12,539 bases of DNA from an uncultured Clostridia bacterium (GTDB lineage Bacteria > Bacillota > Clostridia > Christensenellales > CAG-917). How positions within the stretch are numbered: the stretch's first letter is position 1; every line of letters starts with the position of its first letter. The stretch is from the NCBI GenBank assembly GCA_947589635.1, contig CANQCC010000037.1, positions 1 to 12,539 of the forward strand. The letters are read 5' to 3'. The position numbers and the translations under genes were made by a program. Below, piece by piece: positions 1 through 6,748 of this stretch. The notes under the pieces were generated by a model that saw nothing but the letters and a program-made list of their open reading frames with translations, searched no databases and was not told the DNA's origin.

Positions 1-510
1 CTCGAGGTGCGCTATAAGGGCAAAAACATAAGCGAAGTACTGGACATGAACATTGAAGAGGCGGCGACGTTCTTTGAAAACATCCCGAAGATCCGCAACA
101 AGATACGCACGCTCAACGACGTAGGCCTCGGCTATATAAAGCTGGGACAGTCCTCGACCACGCTTTCGGGCGGAGAGGCGCAGCGCGTAAAACTTGCGAC
201 GGAGCTGTCGCGGCGCTCCACGGGCAAGACCATGTACATTCTGGACGAGCCTACAACGGGGCTGCACACGCACGACGTGGGCAAACTTTTGAGCATATTG
301 CAGCAGCTTGTGGAGCAGGGCAATACTGTAGTCGTAATCGAGCACAACCTTGACGTCATCAAAGTTGCCGACCATATCATCGACCTCGGACCCGACGGAG
401 GAGACCGCGGCGGAAGGGTAGTTGTGACGGGCACTCCCGAAAGCGTGGCGGAGTCGGACGTGGGGTATACGTCGGCTTTCGTAAAAAAGGCGCTGGACGG
501 CAAACAGTAA
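1..510 (+). CDS. uvrA: UvrA excinuclease ABC subunit A, C-terminal part (5' end lies outside the window)
   Basis: This is the last 169 residues of UvrA, the DNA damage-recognition ATPase of nucleotide excision repair, which loads UvrB onto lesions in the cytoplasm. The reading frame is open from base 1, so the gene starts upstream; the GTG at position 7 is an internal valine codon, not a start. Visible motifs belong to the second ABC ATPase domain. The signature LSGGEAQRVKLATEL (bases about 166-210) is followed by Walker B and D-loop YILDEPTTGLH (bases about 235-267). The switch histidine lies in VVVIEHNLDVI, and the family's C-terminal IDLGPDGGDRGG closes the domain. The arrangement and the short tail after it match full-length UvrA, so the 3' end looks intact. 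A terminator-like hairpin follows about 90 bases after the stop. The identification is certain; the amount missing upstream cannot be seen. Confidence 0.97.
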   Translation, partial: LEVRYKGKNISEVLDMNIEEAATFFENIPKIRNKIRTLNDVGLGYIKLGQSSTTLSGGEAQRVKLATELSRRSTGKTMYILDEPTTGLHTHDVGKLLSILQQLVEQGNTVVVIEHNLDVIKVADHIIDLGPDGGDRGGRVVVTGTPESVAESDVGYTSAFVKKALDGKQ

Positions 511-599
511 GCGCCGCTATTATTTGAGGATAAAGAAGTTTAAGAGAGTCATTATCTTAGTGGCAAATCAAATTTGATATTAAAAAACGTCATTGAAGG

Positions 600-635
600 A
601 TAACAAAAACACGTAGCGATACGTGCTTTTGTTAT
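600..635. terminator. Probable two-way intrinsic terminator between uvrA and the convergent lipoprotein gene
   Basis: An inverted repeat pairs ATAACAAAA (600-608) with TTTTGTTAT (627-635), and inside it CACGTA (610-615) with TACGTG (620-625). One mismatch separates the two stems and the loop is GCGA. Both strands give a stem followed by a T-rich tract: CTTTTGTTATT on the plus strand and GTTTTTGTTAT on the minus strand. It sits between convergent genes, as expected for a shared terminator. The GC part of the stem is short, so strength is uncertain. Confidence 0.7.
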
Positions 636-644
636 TGCCATAAA

Positions 645-748
645 TTGCCTCGAGGCAAGATAACGGCGTGCCGTTTGCGGGGCAGTGCTGTGCATTTGCA
701 TAGGATAACGGCGGGCATTTGCGTGGATGATGCTGTGTATGCAGCATT
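645..748. repeat. Palindrome plus degenerate tandem duplication of about 45 bp
   Basis: A perfect 14 bp palindrome TTGCCTCGAGGCAA lies at 645-658. Two related units then start with the identical word GATAACGGCG at 659 and 704. After that word they share GTTTGCG or ATTTGCG, and then TGCTGTGCAT or TGCTGTGTAT at the same offset. A further copy of the CGGCGGGC(A/G)TTTGCG core is at 798-812. The units have diverged by substitutions and small gaps. I see no convincing gene here; open frames on both strands lack ribosome binding sites. Confidence 0.5.
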
Positions 749-814
749 GCTGCGCGGTTGCGGGGATAAATTGTGCGTTGGTAGGTTTCGCTCCATGCGG
801 CGGGCGTTTGCGGT

Positions 815-851
815 AAAAAAGTTGGACTTGCGATTTTGTCGCAAGTCCAAC
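815..851 (-). terminator. Intrinsic terminator of the 893-residue lipoprotein gene
   Basis: A perfect 13 bp inverted repeat pairs GTTGGACTTGCGA (821-833) with TCGCAAGTCCAAC (839-851) around a 5-base loop. Read on the minus strand it is followed directly by six T residues (815-820). It lies 36 bases beyond the stop codon of the minus-strand lipoprotein gene. A second, smaller stem AAGGC/GCCTT (876-889) overlaps that stop codon. The same stem sequence terminates the other lipoprotein gene at 9030-9065. Confidence 0.9.
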
Positions 852-887
852 TGTCGTTGTTTTTTGTCCGTTGACAAGGCTCATGCC

Positions 888-3569
888 TTAGTCGATGTCG
901 ATCGACGGGTAGGATATATTGTCATTGTAGACGCGGATGCGGGCGGTGTTGAGATAGCCGTAGCTCTTCTTCTCTATTCCGACAGTGACTCTGTAAGTGT
1001 AGCCGTCAGATTCCTTCGTATAGAAGTAGTAGCCGTCTTCATCCTTATCGTTTGTCTTTGTCCAGCCTGCGGCGACAAGCGCTGCCTCATATTGCGTGAC
1101 AAAGTTCTCCAATTTGGTATATTTGCCCTTTGGTTGGTCGGGATCGTCGGGAGCAAATTCGCCCGTCTCGATGTAGATGTACTTCAACTCGGAGGATTGA
1201 GGAGCGCGAGTGAAGTCTGTTTTCCAACCTTCCTCTATAAAGGAACCCCCGAGGTCGCCGGGATAGAGATAGGGCAGCGGGTTGGCGGTGAGGCCGAAAG
1301 ACTTGAAGGAAGCATTTACTTTATCTGTCCAGGCACTAGGCGTGACAATGTCATGCGCACTTGCAAAGTCAAGACCCGTCGTAGCGGTATTGAACGCTTC
1401 GAATACTACTCTGATATTAGTATCAACAGTTTCGCCCATGAATCTTGCGGTAGTTGCAACTTCCGTGACATGGCCGTTGGAGTCGAGCTTCAGCGTGCCG
1501 TCGTCGGGGAAGGAGTAGCCTATGCCGAGGTTGTTGTAGCAAGTGTATTGCACAAACACGCCGTTCTTGGAGCGAGATTGATACTTATTGGTTGTCGACG
1601 TCTTCTCGAAGATGAGAGGGGAGAAGGCAAAGGTGGGATATCTCACGATGTTGCTGCCGCTGCTGTTTTGCCCTTCCCAGACCGCGTCGTGTATCCTGGT
1701 CTTTTGCACATAGTCGACTTCGTTTTCATTTTTGTATACGACTTTGTACTCATAATATTGATTGTCGTTGACCTTATGAATACCCGTGCGTTCGGTGACC
1801 AAACCTGCCGACATGACTGCTACGTCGATCGTGTCCTCGGTGTAAGTGTATACGCTGAGTTCATTGCCAATATATACGCTTGCTTTGTAGTTCTTAAGCG
1901 CCGCCATGTTGTTGACCGCGGTCGTGAGGCCATCGTGATAGTCTTCCTTCTGATAAGGCGTGACATGGTTGATCTTTGAGGTGCCGAAGTCGGAGAAGGT
2001 GGTCGTGATCCACCAACCGTTCTTATAGCTTCTTGCGCCGTCATATCCGCCCGGGTCGACGCTCACATTCAAAGTGATCGTATCGCCGGTAACCTGGATA
2101 TACATCTCGTCCGGGACGAGGTCTTTAAGGTACAGGAAGAGGCAGATGTTTGTGGCTTGAGAATATGTGCCCATAAAGTAGTATTTGTTGCCGCCGTCAA
2201 AGCTGCGCCACAAATCTGCGGTGGAGTAATATCCTACGTCCACGTTATTCTTATCAAGGTCAAACACGTTGAAGTATACGCTGCTTGCCCAACGGATGCT
2301 GCTGTCGCCATCGCTGTCCGTTTTTACCGCTTGTTCCTTTACGACTTCGTTTTGCACGTTGACGCGCTCCGTGCAGACATATCTTTGGTTGGAGACGTAC
2401 TTGTATCTTTTAAGGACATTATTGTCCGTGCCCTCTTCTTGCGTCGAGCGCTCAATAAATTGATATGCGTCGGTAAGATTAAGCTCGTTGTCATAATACG
2501 GATCGTCCACGATATCTTCATAGATGGAAGTGAGATATCTGGACTGTTCAACGCTGTCGGTATACTTGGGGTCGAACTTCAGATACTGTTCCGTGCTCTT
2601 CAGCGTGACGGAGCCCTTAAGTTTGTTGTAAACCTCGTCAGAGAGCGCCACGCCCTCGTTCTTGCCGCGCACGGTGACCGTGTAGGTCTTGGTGATGTTG
2701 GTCTGGCCTATCATGGTGCAGGTGATGTTTGCGGTGCCCGGCGCCTGCGCGCTGAGGATAGCTTCGGGCATGGGACCGTTTTGCATCGTCGCCTCGTTGA
2801 CCTTAGCAAGGTCGACGACGGTGGGAGCGTCGGAGGACCAGGTGAAGGTCGCGCCCGAGTTGACATAATCGTCCGTGAGGACAGCGTAGATGGCGCGGAT
2901 CTCGCCATGGACCATCTCGCCTTTCATGAAGAGCCTTTCTATCACCGCGTCCGCCGCAGTAGGATTGTTGTTTTTGACCTTGACGTTGAGGATGGCGTTG
3001 GCTTTTACGGTATATTTATAGTTGCCCTCGTTGTCCGGGGTAAGTTTTTGGTCCTGAGTGGACACCATGACGACTTCCTCTATTTCAAGATCGGGATTTG
3101 TCGTGACAATTTTGAAGGTGGCAACTTCGTCGACCTTGTAGCCGCTTGCCTTTATGCCCGTGACGTTGTAACGCGCGTCGGTCGAAACCCTGATATAGAA
3201 AGTATCGGGGGCGGACACCTCGTCATCGCCGGGGTCGCCGCCGCCGGTGGTGGAACCGGAGCCGTATTTTGCAAACGCGTTGCAGTCCTTGCTTATCACG
3301 GTCTTACCCGCTTCTATCAACGTTTCGCCGTCAATGTACCAGCCGATAAGCTGCTGCGTTTCGTGCCCCGCGGGTTTTGCGGGAATTTGCTCCAGAGTAA
3401 TTGCGGTGTCCTTCTTGACCTGCACGGAAGTGATCTCCTTTTGTCCGTCAAAGAAGGTAACCTTATATGTCTCGTCAGTGGCCCCGTCCTTGTTGCAAGC
3501 GGTAAGTATGCCCGCCGCAAGCACGGTAACCATCATGACGCATAGCAATACGCTTATAAACTTTTTCAT
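888..3569 (-). CDS. Large cell-surface lipoprotein with InlB-type repeat and Big_2-like domain, function unknown
   Basis: The protein has 893 residues. The frame is open 75 bases further upstream, but the start at 3569 is preferred: AAAGGAG (3578-3584) lies 8 bases before it and a classic lipoprotein signal follows (MKKFISVLL..., lipobox LTAC with Cys25). The mature protein should be lipid-anchored on the outer face of the cytoplasmic membrane. Residues about 36-102 form an InlB/Flg_new-type repeat (VTFFDGQKEI..., GWYIDGETL...). A Gly/Ser/Asp-rich linker (about 103-121) follows. Residues about 205-302 resemble a bacterial Ig-like Big_2 domain (FTWSSDAPTVVDL, APGTANITCT). The remaining 590 residues are rich in aromatic residues, Asp and Thr, look beta-rich and match no family I know. 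They end in a module with LVAAGWTKT and YYFYTKESDGYTYRVTVG. No catalytic motif is visible. The InlB and Big_2 modules suggest adhesion or ligand binding, which is inference. It is a single-gene unit with its own promoter and terminator. Confidence 0.88.
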   Translation of the reverse strand: MKKFISVLLCVMMVTVLAAGILTACNKDGATDETYKVTFFDGQKEITSVQVKKDTAITLEQIPAKPAGHETQQLIGWYIDGETLIEAGKTVISKDCNAFAKYGSGSTTGGGDPGDDEVSAPDTFYIRVSTDARYNVTGIKASGYKVDEVATFKIVTTNPDLEIEEVVMVSTQDQKLTPDNEGNYKYTVKANAILNVKVKNNNPTAADAVIERLFMKGEMVHGEIRAIYAVLTDDYVNSGATFTWSSDAPTVVDLAKVNEATMQNGPMPEAILSAQAPGTANITCTMIGQTNITKTYTVTVRGKNEGVALSDEVYNKLKGSVTLKSTEQYLKFDPKYTDSVEQSRYLTSIYEDIVDDPYYDNELNLTDAYQFIERSTQEEGTDNNVLKRYKYVSNQRYVCTERVNVQNEVVKEQAVKTDSDGDSSIRWASSVYFNVFDLDKNNVDVGYYSTADLWRSFDGGNKYYFMGTYSQATNICLFLYLKDLVPDEMYIQVTGDTITLNVSVDPGGYDGARSYKNGWWITTTFSDFGTSKINHVTPYQKEDYHDGLTTAVNNMAALKNYKASVYIGNELSVYTYTEDTIDVAVMSAGLVTERTGIHKVNDNQYYEYKVVYKNENEVDYVQKTRIHDAVWEGQNSSGSNIVRYPTFAFSPLIFEKTSTTNKYQSRSKNGVFVQYTCYNNLGIGYSFPDDGTLKLDSNGHVTEVATTARFMGETVDTNIRVVFEAFNTATTGLDFASAHDIVTPSAWTDKVNASFKSFGLTANPLPYLYPGDLGGSFIEEGWKTDFTRAPQSSELKYIYIETGEFAPDDPDQPKGKYTKLENFVTQYEAALVAAGWTKTNDKDEDGYYFYTKESDGYTYRVTVGIEKKSYGYLNTARIRVYNDNISYPSIDID

Positions 3570-3602
3570 ATTGCATACTCCTTTATTTTTGATAATATAT
3601 AA

Positions 3603-3631
3603 ATGATAAATGCATTTGTGCTTATTGTCAA
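3603..3631 (-). promoter_or_regulatory. Sigma-A type promoter of the 893-residue lipoprotein gene
   Basis: On the minus strand a perfect -35 TTGACA (3626-3631) is separated by 17 bases from -10 TATCAT (3603-3608), which is 5 of 6 to consensus. The predicted start near 3596 leaves a leader of about 27 bases that holds the AAAGGAG ribosome binding site. Confidence 0.8.
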
Positions 3632-3639
3632 ACAAATTT

Positions 3640-3705
3640 TGCATAAATTTTTATATTTCAGCGGTCAATTTGTATATTTTATGCATTTTCAGCCGATTTT
3701 ATGCA
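3640..3705. repeat. Three ATTTTATGCA-type boxes upstream of the lipoprotein promoter
   Basis: ATTTTATGCA occurs at 3676-3685 and again at 3696-3705, exactly 20 bp apart. The reverse-oriented TGCATAAAT is at 3640-3648, just upstream of the -35 box. Spacing of two helical turns and position next to the promoter would suit a regulator binding site. The region is very AT-rich, so chance or an UP-like element is also possible. Confidence 0.4.
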
Positions 3706-3719
3706 AAATTTTATACATT

Positions 3720-4130
3720 TTTTGTATAAACGCCTTTCGCGCAAAATCCGCTTTTGCGGGCGGGAAATTTATCCTTTTCGGGGAGCGAAAACCCCCTTTA
3801 CAGCCGCAAATATCCTCTGTCCGCTTTGATAACGCCTCCGTCTTGCCAAACCCCGCAAATTTATGTTATGCGACGGGAGGGCTTTTGCCTGCGCAAAATA
3901 TCAAGCGACGGACAAAAATTTTTTTTGCCCGCCGCATTTTAATGTTTTTAATGCGAAAGCGAGGACTTTTACTCTTCATGCGCCCGTGCCGCGAAGAGGA
4001 GGATTTATTTATCGGACTTTGCTTTCCTCCAGGTGCGCGCGGAGCAGGGAACCTTTACCCGCATTGAATGAAGTTTATAACTTTATGTCGCGCTGTGATT
4101 TTCTTTTTGAAACCCGCGAGGAGAAGGGCA
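3720..4130. other. Noncoding gap with a long A/T-centred hairpin
   Basis: No gene is supported here. Plus-strand open frames lack ribosome binding sites and their products look like random translations. One clear structure is at 3905-3935: GCGACGGACAAAAA and the following T tract plus GCCCGCCGC. As minus-strand RNA it folds into a 14 bp stem with two G-U wobbles and a 3-base loop; as plus-strand RNA it has two A-C mismatches. Next to it, CGCATT/AATGCG (3934-3955) forms a weaker stem. I found no typical intrinsic terminator directly behind the minus-strand ATPase gene that ends at 4131. Confidence 0.4.
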
Positions 4131-6065
4131 TTATTTATCCGCTTTTGCTTTCCGCTTGAAGCCTACGCGCATGGCGTTTAATATGGCGAGGATGGCTACG
4201 CCTACGTCGCCGAAGACCGCTATCCACATCCCCGTCAGCCCAAGCGCGGACAAGACCAATATCGCAACCTTCACCGCGATCGAAAACACTATGTTCTGGT
4301 ATGCCGCGCGCATCGTGCGCCTTGCTATGCGCCTCGCAAGGGGAAGACAGGACAGCTCGTCGCGCATAAGCACCACGTCGGAGGCCTCTATCGCCGCGTC
4401 GCTGCCTATGCCGCCCATCGCCACGCCTATGTCCGCGCGCATAAGCACGGGAGCGTCGTTTACGCCGTCCCCGACAAAGCATACCGCGCCGCGCCCCTTG
4501 CCGTCAAGCACGCGCTCAAGTTCATCCACCTTGTCCGCGGACAGCAGGGAAGCGCGATAGTCGTCTATGCCCACCGCCTCCGCAACTTTTTTTGCAACCT
4601 TGTCGCCGTCACCCGTAAGCATAAGCGTGCGAGCGCCCATTTTCGACAGATCTTTTACCGCCTCGGCTGCGTCGGGCTTTATTTCGTCCTCGATGGTTAT
4701 CACGCCCTCAAGCGCGCCGTCTTTTGCCACATATACCGCGCCTTCGACGCCCTTAAGCTCCTCGGGGACGGCAACGCCTTTTGCCGCCATAAGCCTTTCG
4801 CCGCCGCAGAGCAAAACTTCGCCGTCTTTTGTCGCCGTCACGCCAAGCCCCGCCTCGCTTTTTATCGACCACCCAAGCTGCGCGCCGCCTCCGTACGCCT
4901 CGGTTATGGAGCGCGCTATCGGATGGGACAGCCCCTGCTCGCACGCCGCGGCAAGGCGCAATACCTCGTCGCGCTTGTCTGCGGGCAGAACTTCGCCCAC
5001 CTTGAAGTTGCCCTTTGTCAGCGTGCCCGTCTTGTCAAACACAAAGACGTCCGCTTTGGCAAGTTTTTCGATGTAGTCGGAGCCTTTTATCAATATTCCG
5101 TCGCGGGACGCGCGTCCTATCCCCGCAAAAAAGGACAGCGGAATGGATATCACAAGCGCGCAAGGGCAGGATATCACAAGAAAGTTCAACGCGCGATATA
5201 TCCAGGTCGTCCAGTCTCCGCTCACCGCGCCCGGGATCACCGCAAGCAGCAGCGCGCATACCACCACCGTAGGCGTGTATATCCGCGAAAATTTTGTAAT
5301 GAAGTTTTCCGTCTTCGACTTTTTGTCCGCCGCGTTCTGCACAAGATCGAGTATCTTCGCCGCCGTGCCGTCGTGATAAAGTTTGTCTACGCGCACCTCT
5401 ACGCGATCGGTCAAATTTACCGCGCCGCTTATCGCCCGCTCGCCCTCAAGCAGTGATACGGGTGCCGATTCGCCCGTCAAAGCCTTCATGTCCACCGACG
5501 TGGCGCCGCGCACGCATACGCCGTCAAGCGGGACGCGCTCGCCGGGATTGACGACTATTATATCGCCGATTTTTACCTCTTCGGGAGATACCGTCCTCAC
5601 TTCGCCGCCCTCAAGCAGATTGGCGCTGTCGGGACGGATGTCCATAAGCGCGGATATGCTCTTGCGGGACTTGCCCGTCGCGTAATGCTCGAAAAATTCG
5701 CCGACCTGATAAAACAACAGCACCGCGCACGCCTCCTCCGCGCCCTCGGCCTCCATGCCCGAAGCCCCGCGGAATATGTGCAGCGCAAACGCACCTAACG
5801 TCGCTACGCTCATCAGGAAGTTTTCGTCAAGCAGTTGCCCGTGCAATATCCCCTCCGCCGCCTCGCGCAAGACGTCGAAACCTATCGCCACATATACCGC
5901 AAGGTATAAAAACAGGGGCAGCAACCAGCCGAGCCTCCCGCCCGCAAGCGCCGCAAGATCCGCCGCCTTGTCCACCGCGAATATCACGATGAACGCCGCA
6001 AGCGACAACAATATGCGAAGTCCTTTTTGCTTTTCCTCTCTGTCAAGATCAAGTTTCATAGCCAT
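4131..6065 (-). CDS. P1B-type heavy-metal efflux ATPase (Zn/Cd/Pb class), without N-terminal metal-binding domain
   Basis: This membrane ATPase of 644 residues should pump Zn(II), and probably Cd(II)/Pb(II), out of the cytoplasm. Motifs, in order: the CadA-like FYQVGEFFEHYA (118-129), actuator TGES (197-200), the membrane metal site Cys300-Pro-Cys302 in SCPCALVIS, and phosphorylation site Asp344 in DKTGTLT. Then come the nucleotide-domain SHP (380-382), hinge GDGVNDAP (532-539), and Lys599 and Asp620 in the last two helices (SIAVKVAIL, FGDVGVAILA). That K/D pair with CPC is typical of the ZntA/CadA P1B-2 class. The protein begins almost directly with the first membrane helix, so the usual N-terminal GMDCxxC domain is absent. 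The start is uncertain: neither ATG at 6065 nor the next in-frame ATG at 6059 has a Shine-Dalgarno. The upstream neighbour is an SmtB-type repressor on the same strand, which supports zinc. I leave the symbol blank because zntA and cadA cannot be told apart here. Confidence 0.95.
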   Translation of the reverse strand: MAMKLDLDREEKQKGLRILLSLAAFIVIFAVDKAADLAALAGGRLGWLLPLFLYLAVYVAIGFDVLREAAEGILHGQLLDENFLMSVATLGAFALHIFRGASGMEAEGAEEACAVLLFYQVGEFFEHYATGKSRKSISALMDIRPDSANLLEGGEVRTVSPEEVKIGDIIVVNPGERVPLDGVCVRGATSVDMKALTGESAPVSLLEGERAISGAVNLTDRVEVRVDKLYHDGTAAKILDLVQNAADKKSKTENFITKFSRIYTPTVVVCALLLAVIPGAVSGDWTTWIYRALNFLVISCPCALVISIPLSFFAGIGRASRDGILIKGSDYIEKLAKADVFVFDKTGTLTKGNFKVGEVLPADKRDEVLRLAAACEQGLSHPIARSITEAYGGGAQLGWSIKSEAGLGVTATKDGEVLLCGGERLMAAKGVAVPEELKGVEGAVYVAKDGALEGVITIEDEIKPDAAEAVKDLSKMGARTLMLTGDGDKVAKKVAEAVGIDDYRASLLSADKVDELERVLDGKGRGAVCFVGDGVNDAPVLMRADIGVAMGGIGSDAAIEASDVVLMRDELSCLPLARRIARRTMRAAYQNIVFSIAVKVAILVLSALGLTGMWIAVFGDVGVAILAILNAMRVGFKRKAKADK

Positions 6066-6075
6066 ATTAGTTACG

Positions 6076-6148
6076 TTTCGCCCACTAAGGGCAAGTTGTC
6101 CGCCAAAAGCGATAAGTTTATTCCTTTTCGCCCATAAAGGGCAAGTTG
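6076..6148. repeat. Two 23 bp hairpin repeats, 50 bp apart, in the ATPase leader
   Basis: TTTCGCCCAC... at 6076-6098 and TTTCGCCCAT... at 6126-6148 match at 21 of 23 positions, and both end in AAGGGCAAGTTG. Each contains GCCC-N5-GGGC (6080-6092 and 6130-6142), a short hairpin on either strand. The upstream copy covers the predicted transcription start of the internal promoter. The other ends about 15 bases before the ATPase ATG, near where a ribosome binding site would be expected. The 27 bases between the copies are unrelated to them. Confidence 0.8.
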
Positions 6149-6177
6149 ATTATTTACTTTGTTGAACAAACGTTCAA
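6149..6177 (-). promoter_or_regulatory. Probable internal promoter of the ATPase gene with overlapping SmtB-type operator
   Basis: A perfect palindrome TTGAAC-AAAC-GTTCAA lies at 6162-6177. On the minus strand its outer half TTGAAC (6172-6177) can act as -35, followed after 17 bases by AATAAT (6149-6154), 5 of 6 to a -10 box. The palindrome contains TGAA-N6-TTCA, the geometry known for SmtB/CzrA-type operators. It matches the site upstream of the repressor gene at 13 of 16 positions. Binding here would block RNA polymerase, so the ATPase probably has its own metal-controlled promoter as well as read-through from the repressor gene. Confidence 0.65.
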
Positions 6178-6194
6178 TTGATAGGCATTTTTTT

Positions 6195-6213
6195 GGACAG
6201 GCGCCGCCTGCCC
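6195..6213. other. GC-rich hairpin after the repressor gene
   Basis: GGACAGGC (6195-6202) pairs with GCCTGCCC (6206-6213) around a 3-base loop, with one G-U in minus-strand RNA. On the minus strand it is followed by seven A residues, not T, so it does not look like an intrinsic terminator for the repressor gene. It could protect the 3' end of the repressor message or slow read-through into the ATPase gene. Confidence 0.5.
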
Positions 6214-6240
6214 TCAAAATATTCTATGCGGGGTAGGGCC

Positions 6241-6576
6241 TCAGCGCACCTCGTTTATGTGCGTAAGCCCGCATTCCATTATCTTCACTACGTGATTGTC
6301 GTCAAGACAATACTTGACCTCTTTGCCCAGTTTGCTGCCCTTGACCAGCTTGGCGCCGCGTAGCACCCGCAATTGGTGAGATACCGCGGACGCGCTCATT
6401 CCCAGTATGTCCGCAAGCTCGTACACGTATAGGTCGCGCAGGGCAAGACAGCTCATGATCTTGGCGCGGGTAGGGTCGCCAAACACCTTGAACAGCTCCG
6501 CAAGCCCATACAGCGTGTCGTCGTCGGGCAGCGAGTTGCGCACTTCGTCAATGCTTTTGATTTCGTCGTCGGTCAT
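6241..6576 (-). CDS. ArsR/SmtB-family metal-responsive repressor, predicted zinc sensor
   Basis: This winged-helix repressor of 111 residues should bind operators as a dimer and release DNA on metal binding. The ATG at 6576 is chosen because GGAGG (6585-6589) lies 8 bases ahead; the in-frame TTG at 6594 would overlap that site. The family core is clear: FKVFGDPTRAKIM (29-41), the recognition helix-turn-helix ELADILGMSASAVSHQLRVL (53-72) and the wing KLVKGSKLGKEVKYCL. The C-terminal helix carries Asp93, His95, His106 and Glu109. That spacing equals the alpha-5 zinc site of SmtB (D104, H106, H117, E120). The alpha-3 cysteine pair of CadC (ELCVCDLA) is replaced by DLYVYELA. This points to zinc rather than Cd/Pb sensing. 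The downstream same-strand gene is the metal-efflux ATPase. Operators at 6595-6618 and 6162-6177 imply autoregulation plus control of the pump. Confidence 0.93.
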   Translation of the reverse strand: MTDDEIKSIDEVRNSLPDDDTLYGLAELFKVFGDPTRAKIMSCLALRDLYVYELADILGMSASAVSHQLRVLRGAKLVKGSKLGKEVKYCLDDNHVVKIMECGLTHINEVR

Positions 6577-6594
6577 AGGCCTATCCTCCAACAA

Positions 6595-6618
6595 TTGAAC
6601 AACTCTTCAAATGTTCAA
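6595..6618. promoter_or_regulatory. SmtB-type operator at the repressor promoter
   Basis: TTGAACAACTCTTCAA (6595-6610) contains TGAA-N6-TTCA. An overlapping second arrangement, TTCAAATGTTCAA, extends to 6618, so several TTGAA half-sites are packed together. It lies directly downstream of the -10 box and spans the predicted start site, a position where a bound repressor blocks initiation. Confidence 0.7.
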
Positions 6619-6622
6619 GTTA

Positions 6623-6651
6623 AGTATATCTCATATCCTCGCATAGGTCAA
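6623..6651 (-). promoter_or_regulatory. Promoter of the repressor-ATPase unit
   Basis: On the minus strand, -35 TTGACC (6646-6651), a 17 base spacer and -10 TATACT (6623-6628); each box is 5 of 6 to consensus. The predicted start near 6616 falls inside the operator and leaves a leader of about 40 bases before the repressor ATG. Confidence 0.8.
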
Positions 6652-6717
6652 GCGCTTTTTTGAAAAATTTTTATGATTATGCGCAGGTTATTACGATCAG
6701 CCGATTTCGCAAAATGC

Positions 6718-6746
6718 TTGACAATATTTGATATATATTATATACA
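6718..6746 (+). promoter_or_regulatory. Promoter of the 704-residue lipoprotein gene
   Basis: A perfect -35 TTGACA (6718-6723) is followed after 17 bases by TATACA (6741-6746), inside a long AT run, so the exact -10 is less certain than the -35. The predicted start near 6753 gives a leader of about 94 bases. It diverges from the repressor promoter; the -35 boxes are about 66 bp apart. Confidence 0.65.
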
Positions 6747-6748
6747 TA

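Noticed and set aside
552..884. Minus-strand small open frames (110 and 81 residues) after the lipoprotein gene
   Set aside because: They run through two terminator hairpins and the degenerate repeats and have no ribosome binding site.
645..3545. Long plus-strand open frames (444 residues from 645, 462 residues from 2157)
   Set aside because: They lie largely antisense to the lipoprotein gene, lack ribosome binding sites, and their products have no recognisable motif; the opposite strand has signal peptide, lipobox and domains.
3603..4159. Overlapping plus-strand open frames in the gap (154, 62 and 98 residues)
   Set aside because: No ribosome binding sites, starts inside the opposing promoter, composition like random translation of AT-rich noncoding DNA.
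6066..6180. Metal riboswitch in the ATPase leader
   Set aside because: The leader from the predicted start is only about 77 nt with two small stems; it lacks the four-way junction of known NiCo-type riboswitches and a terminator switch.
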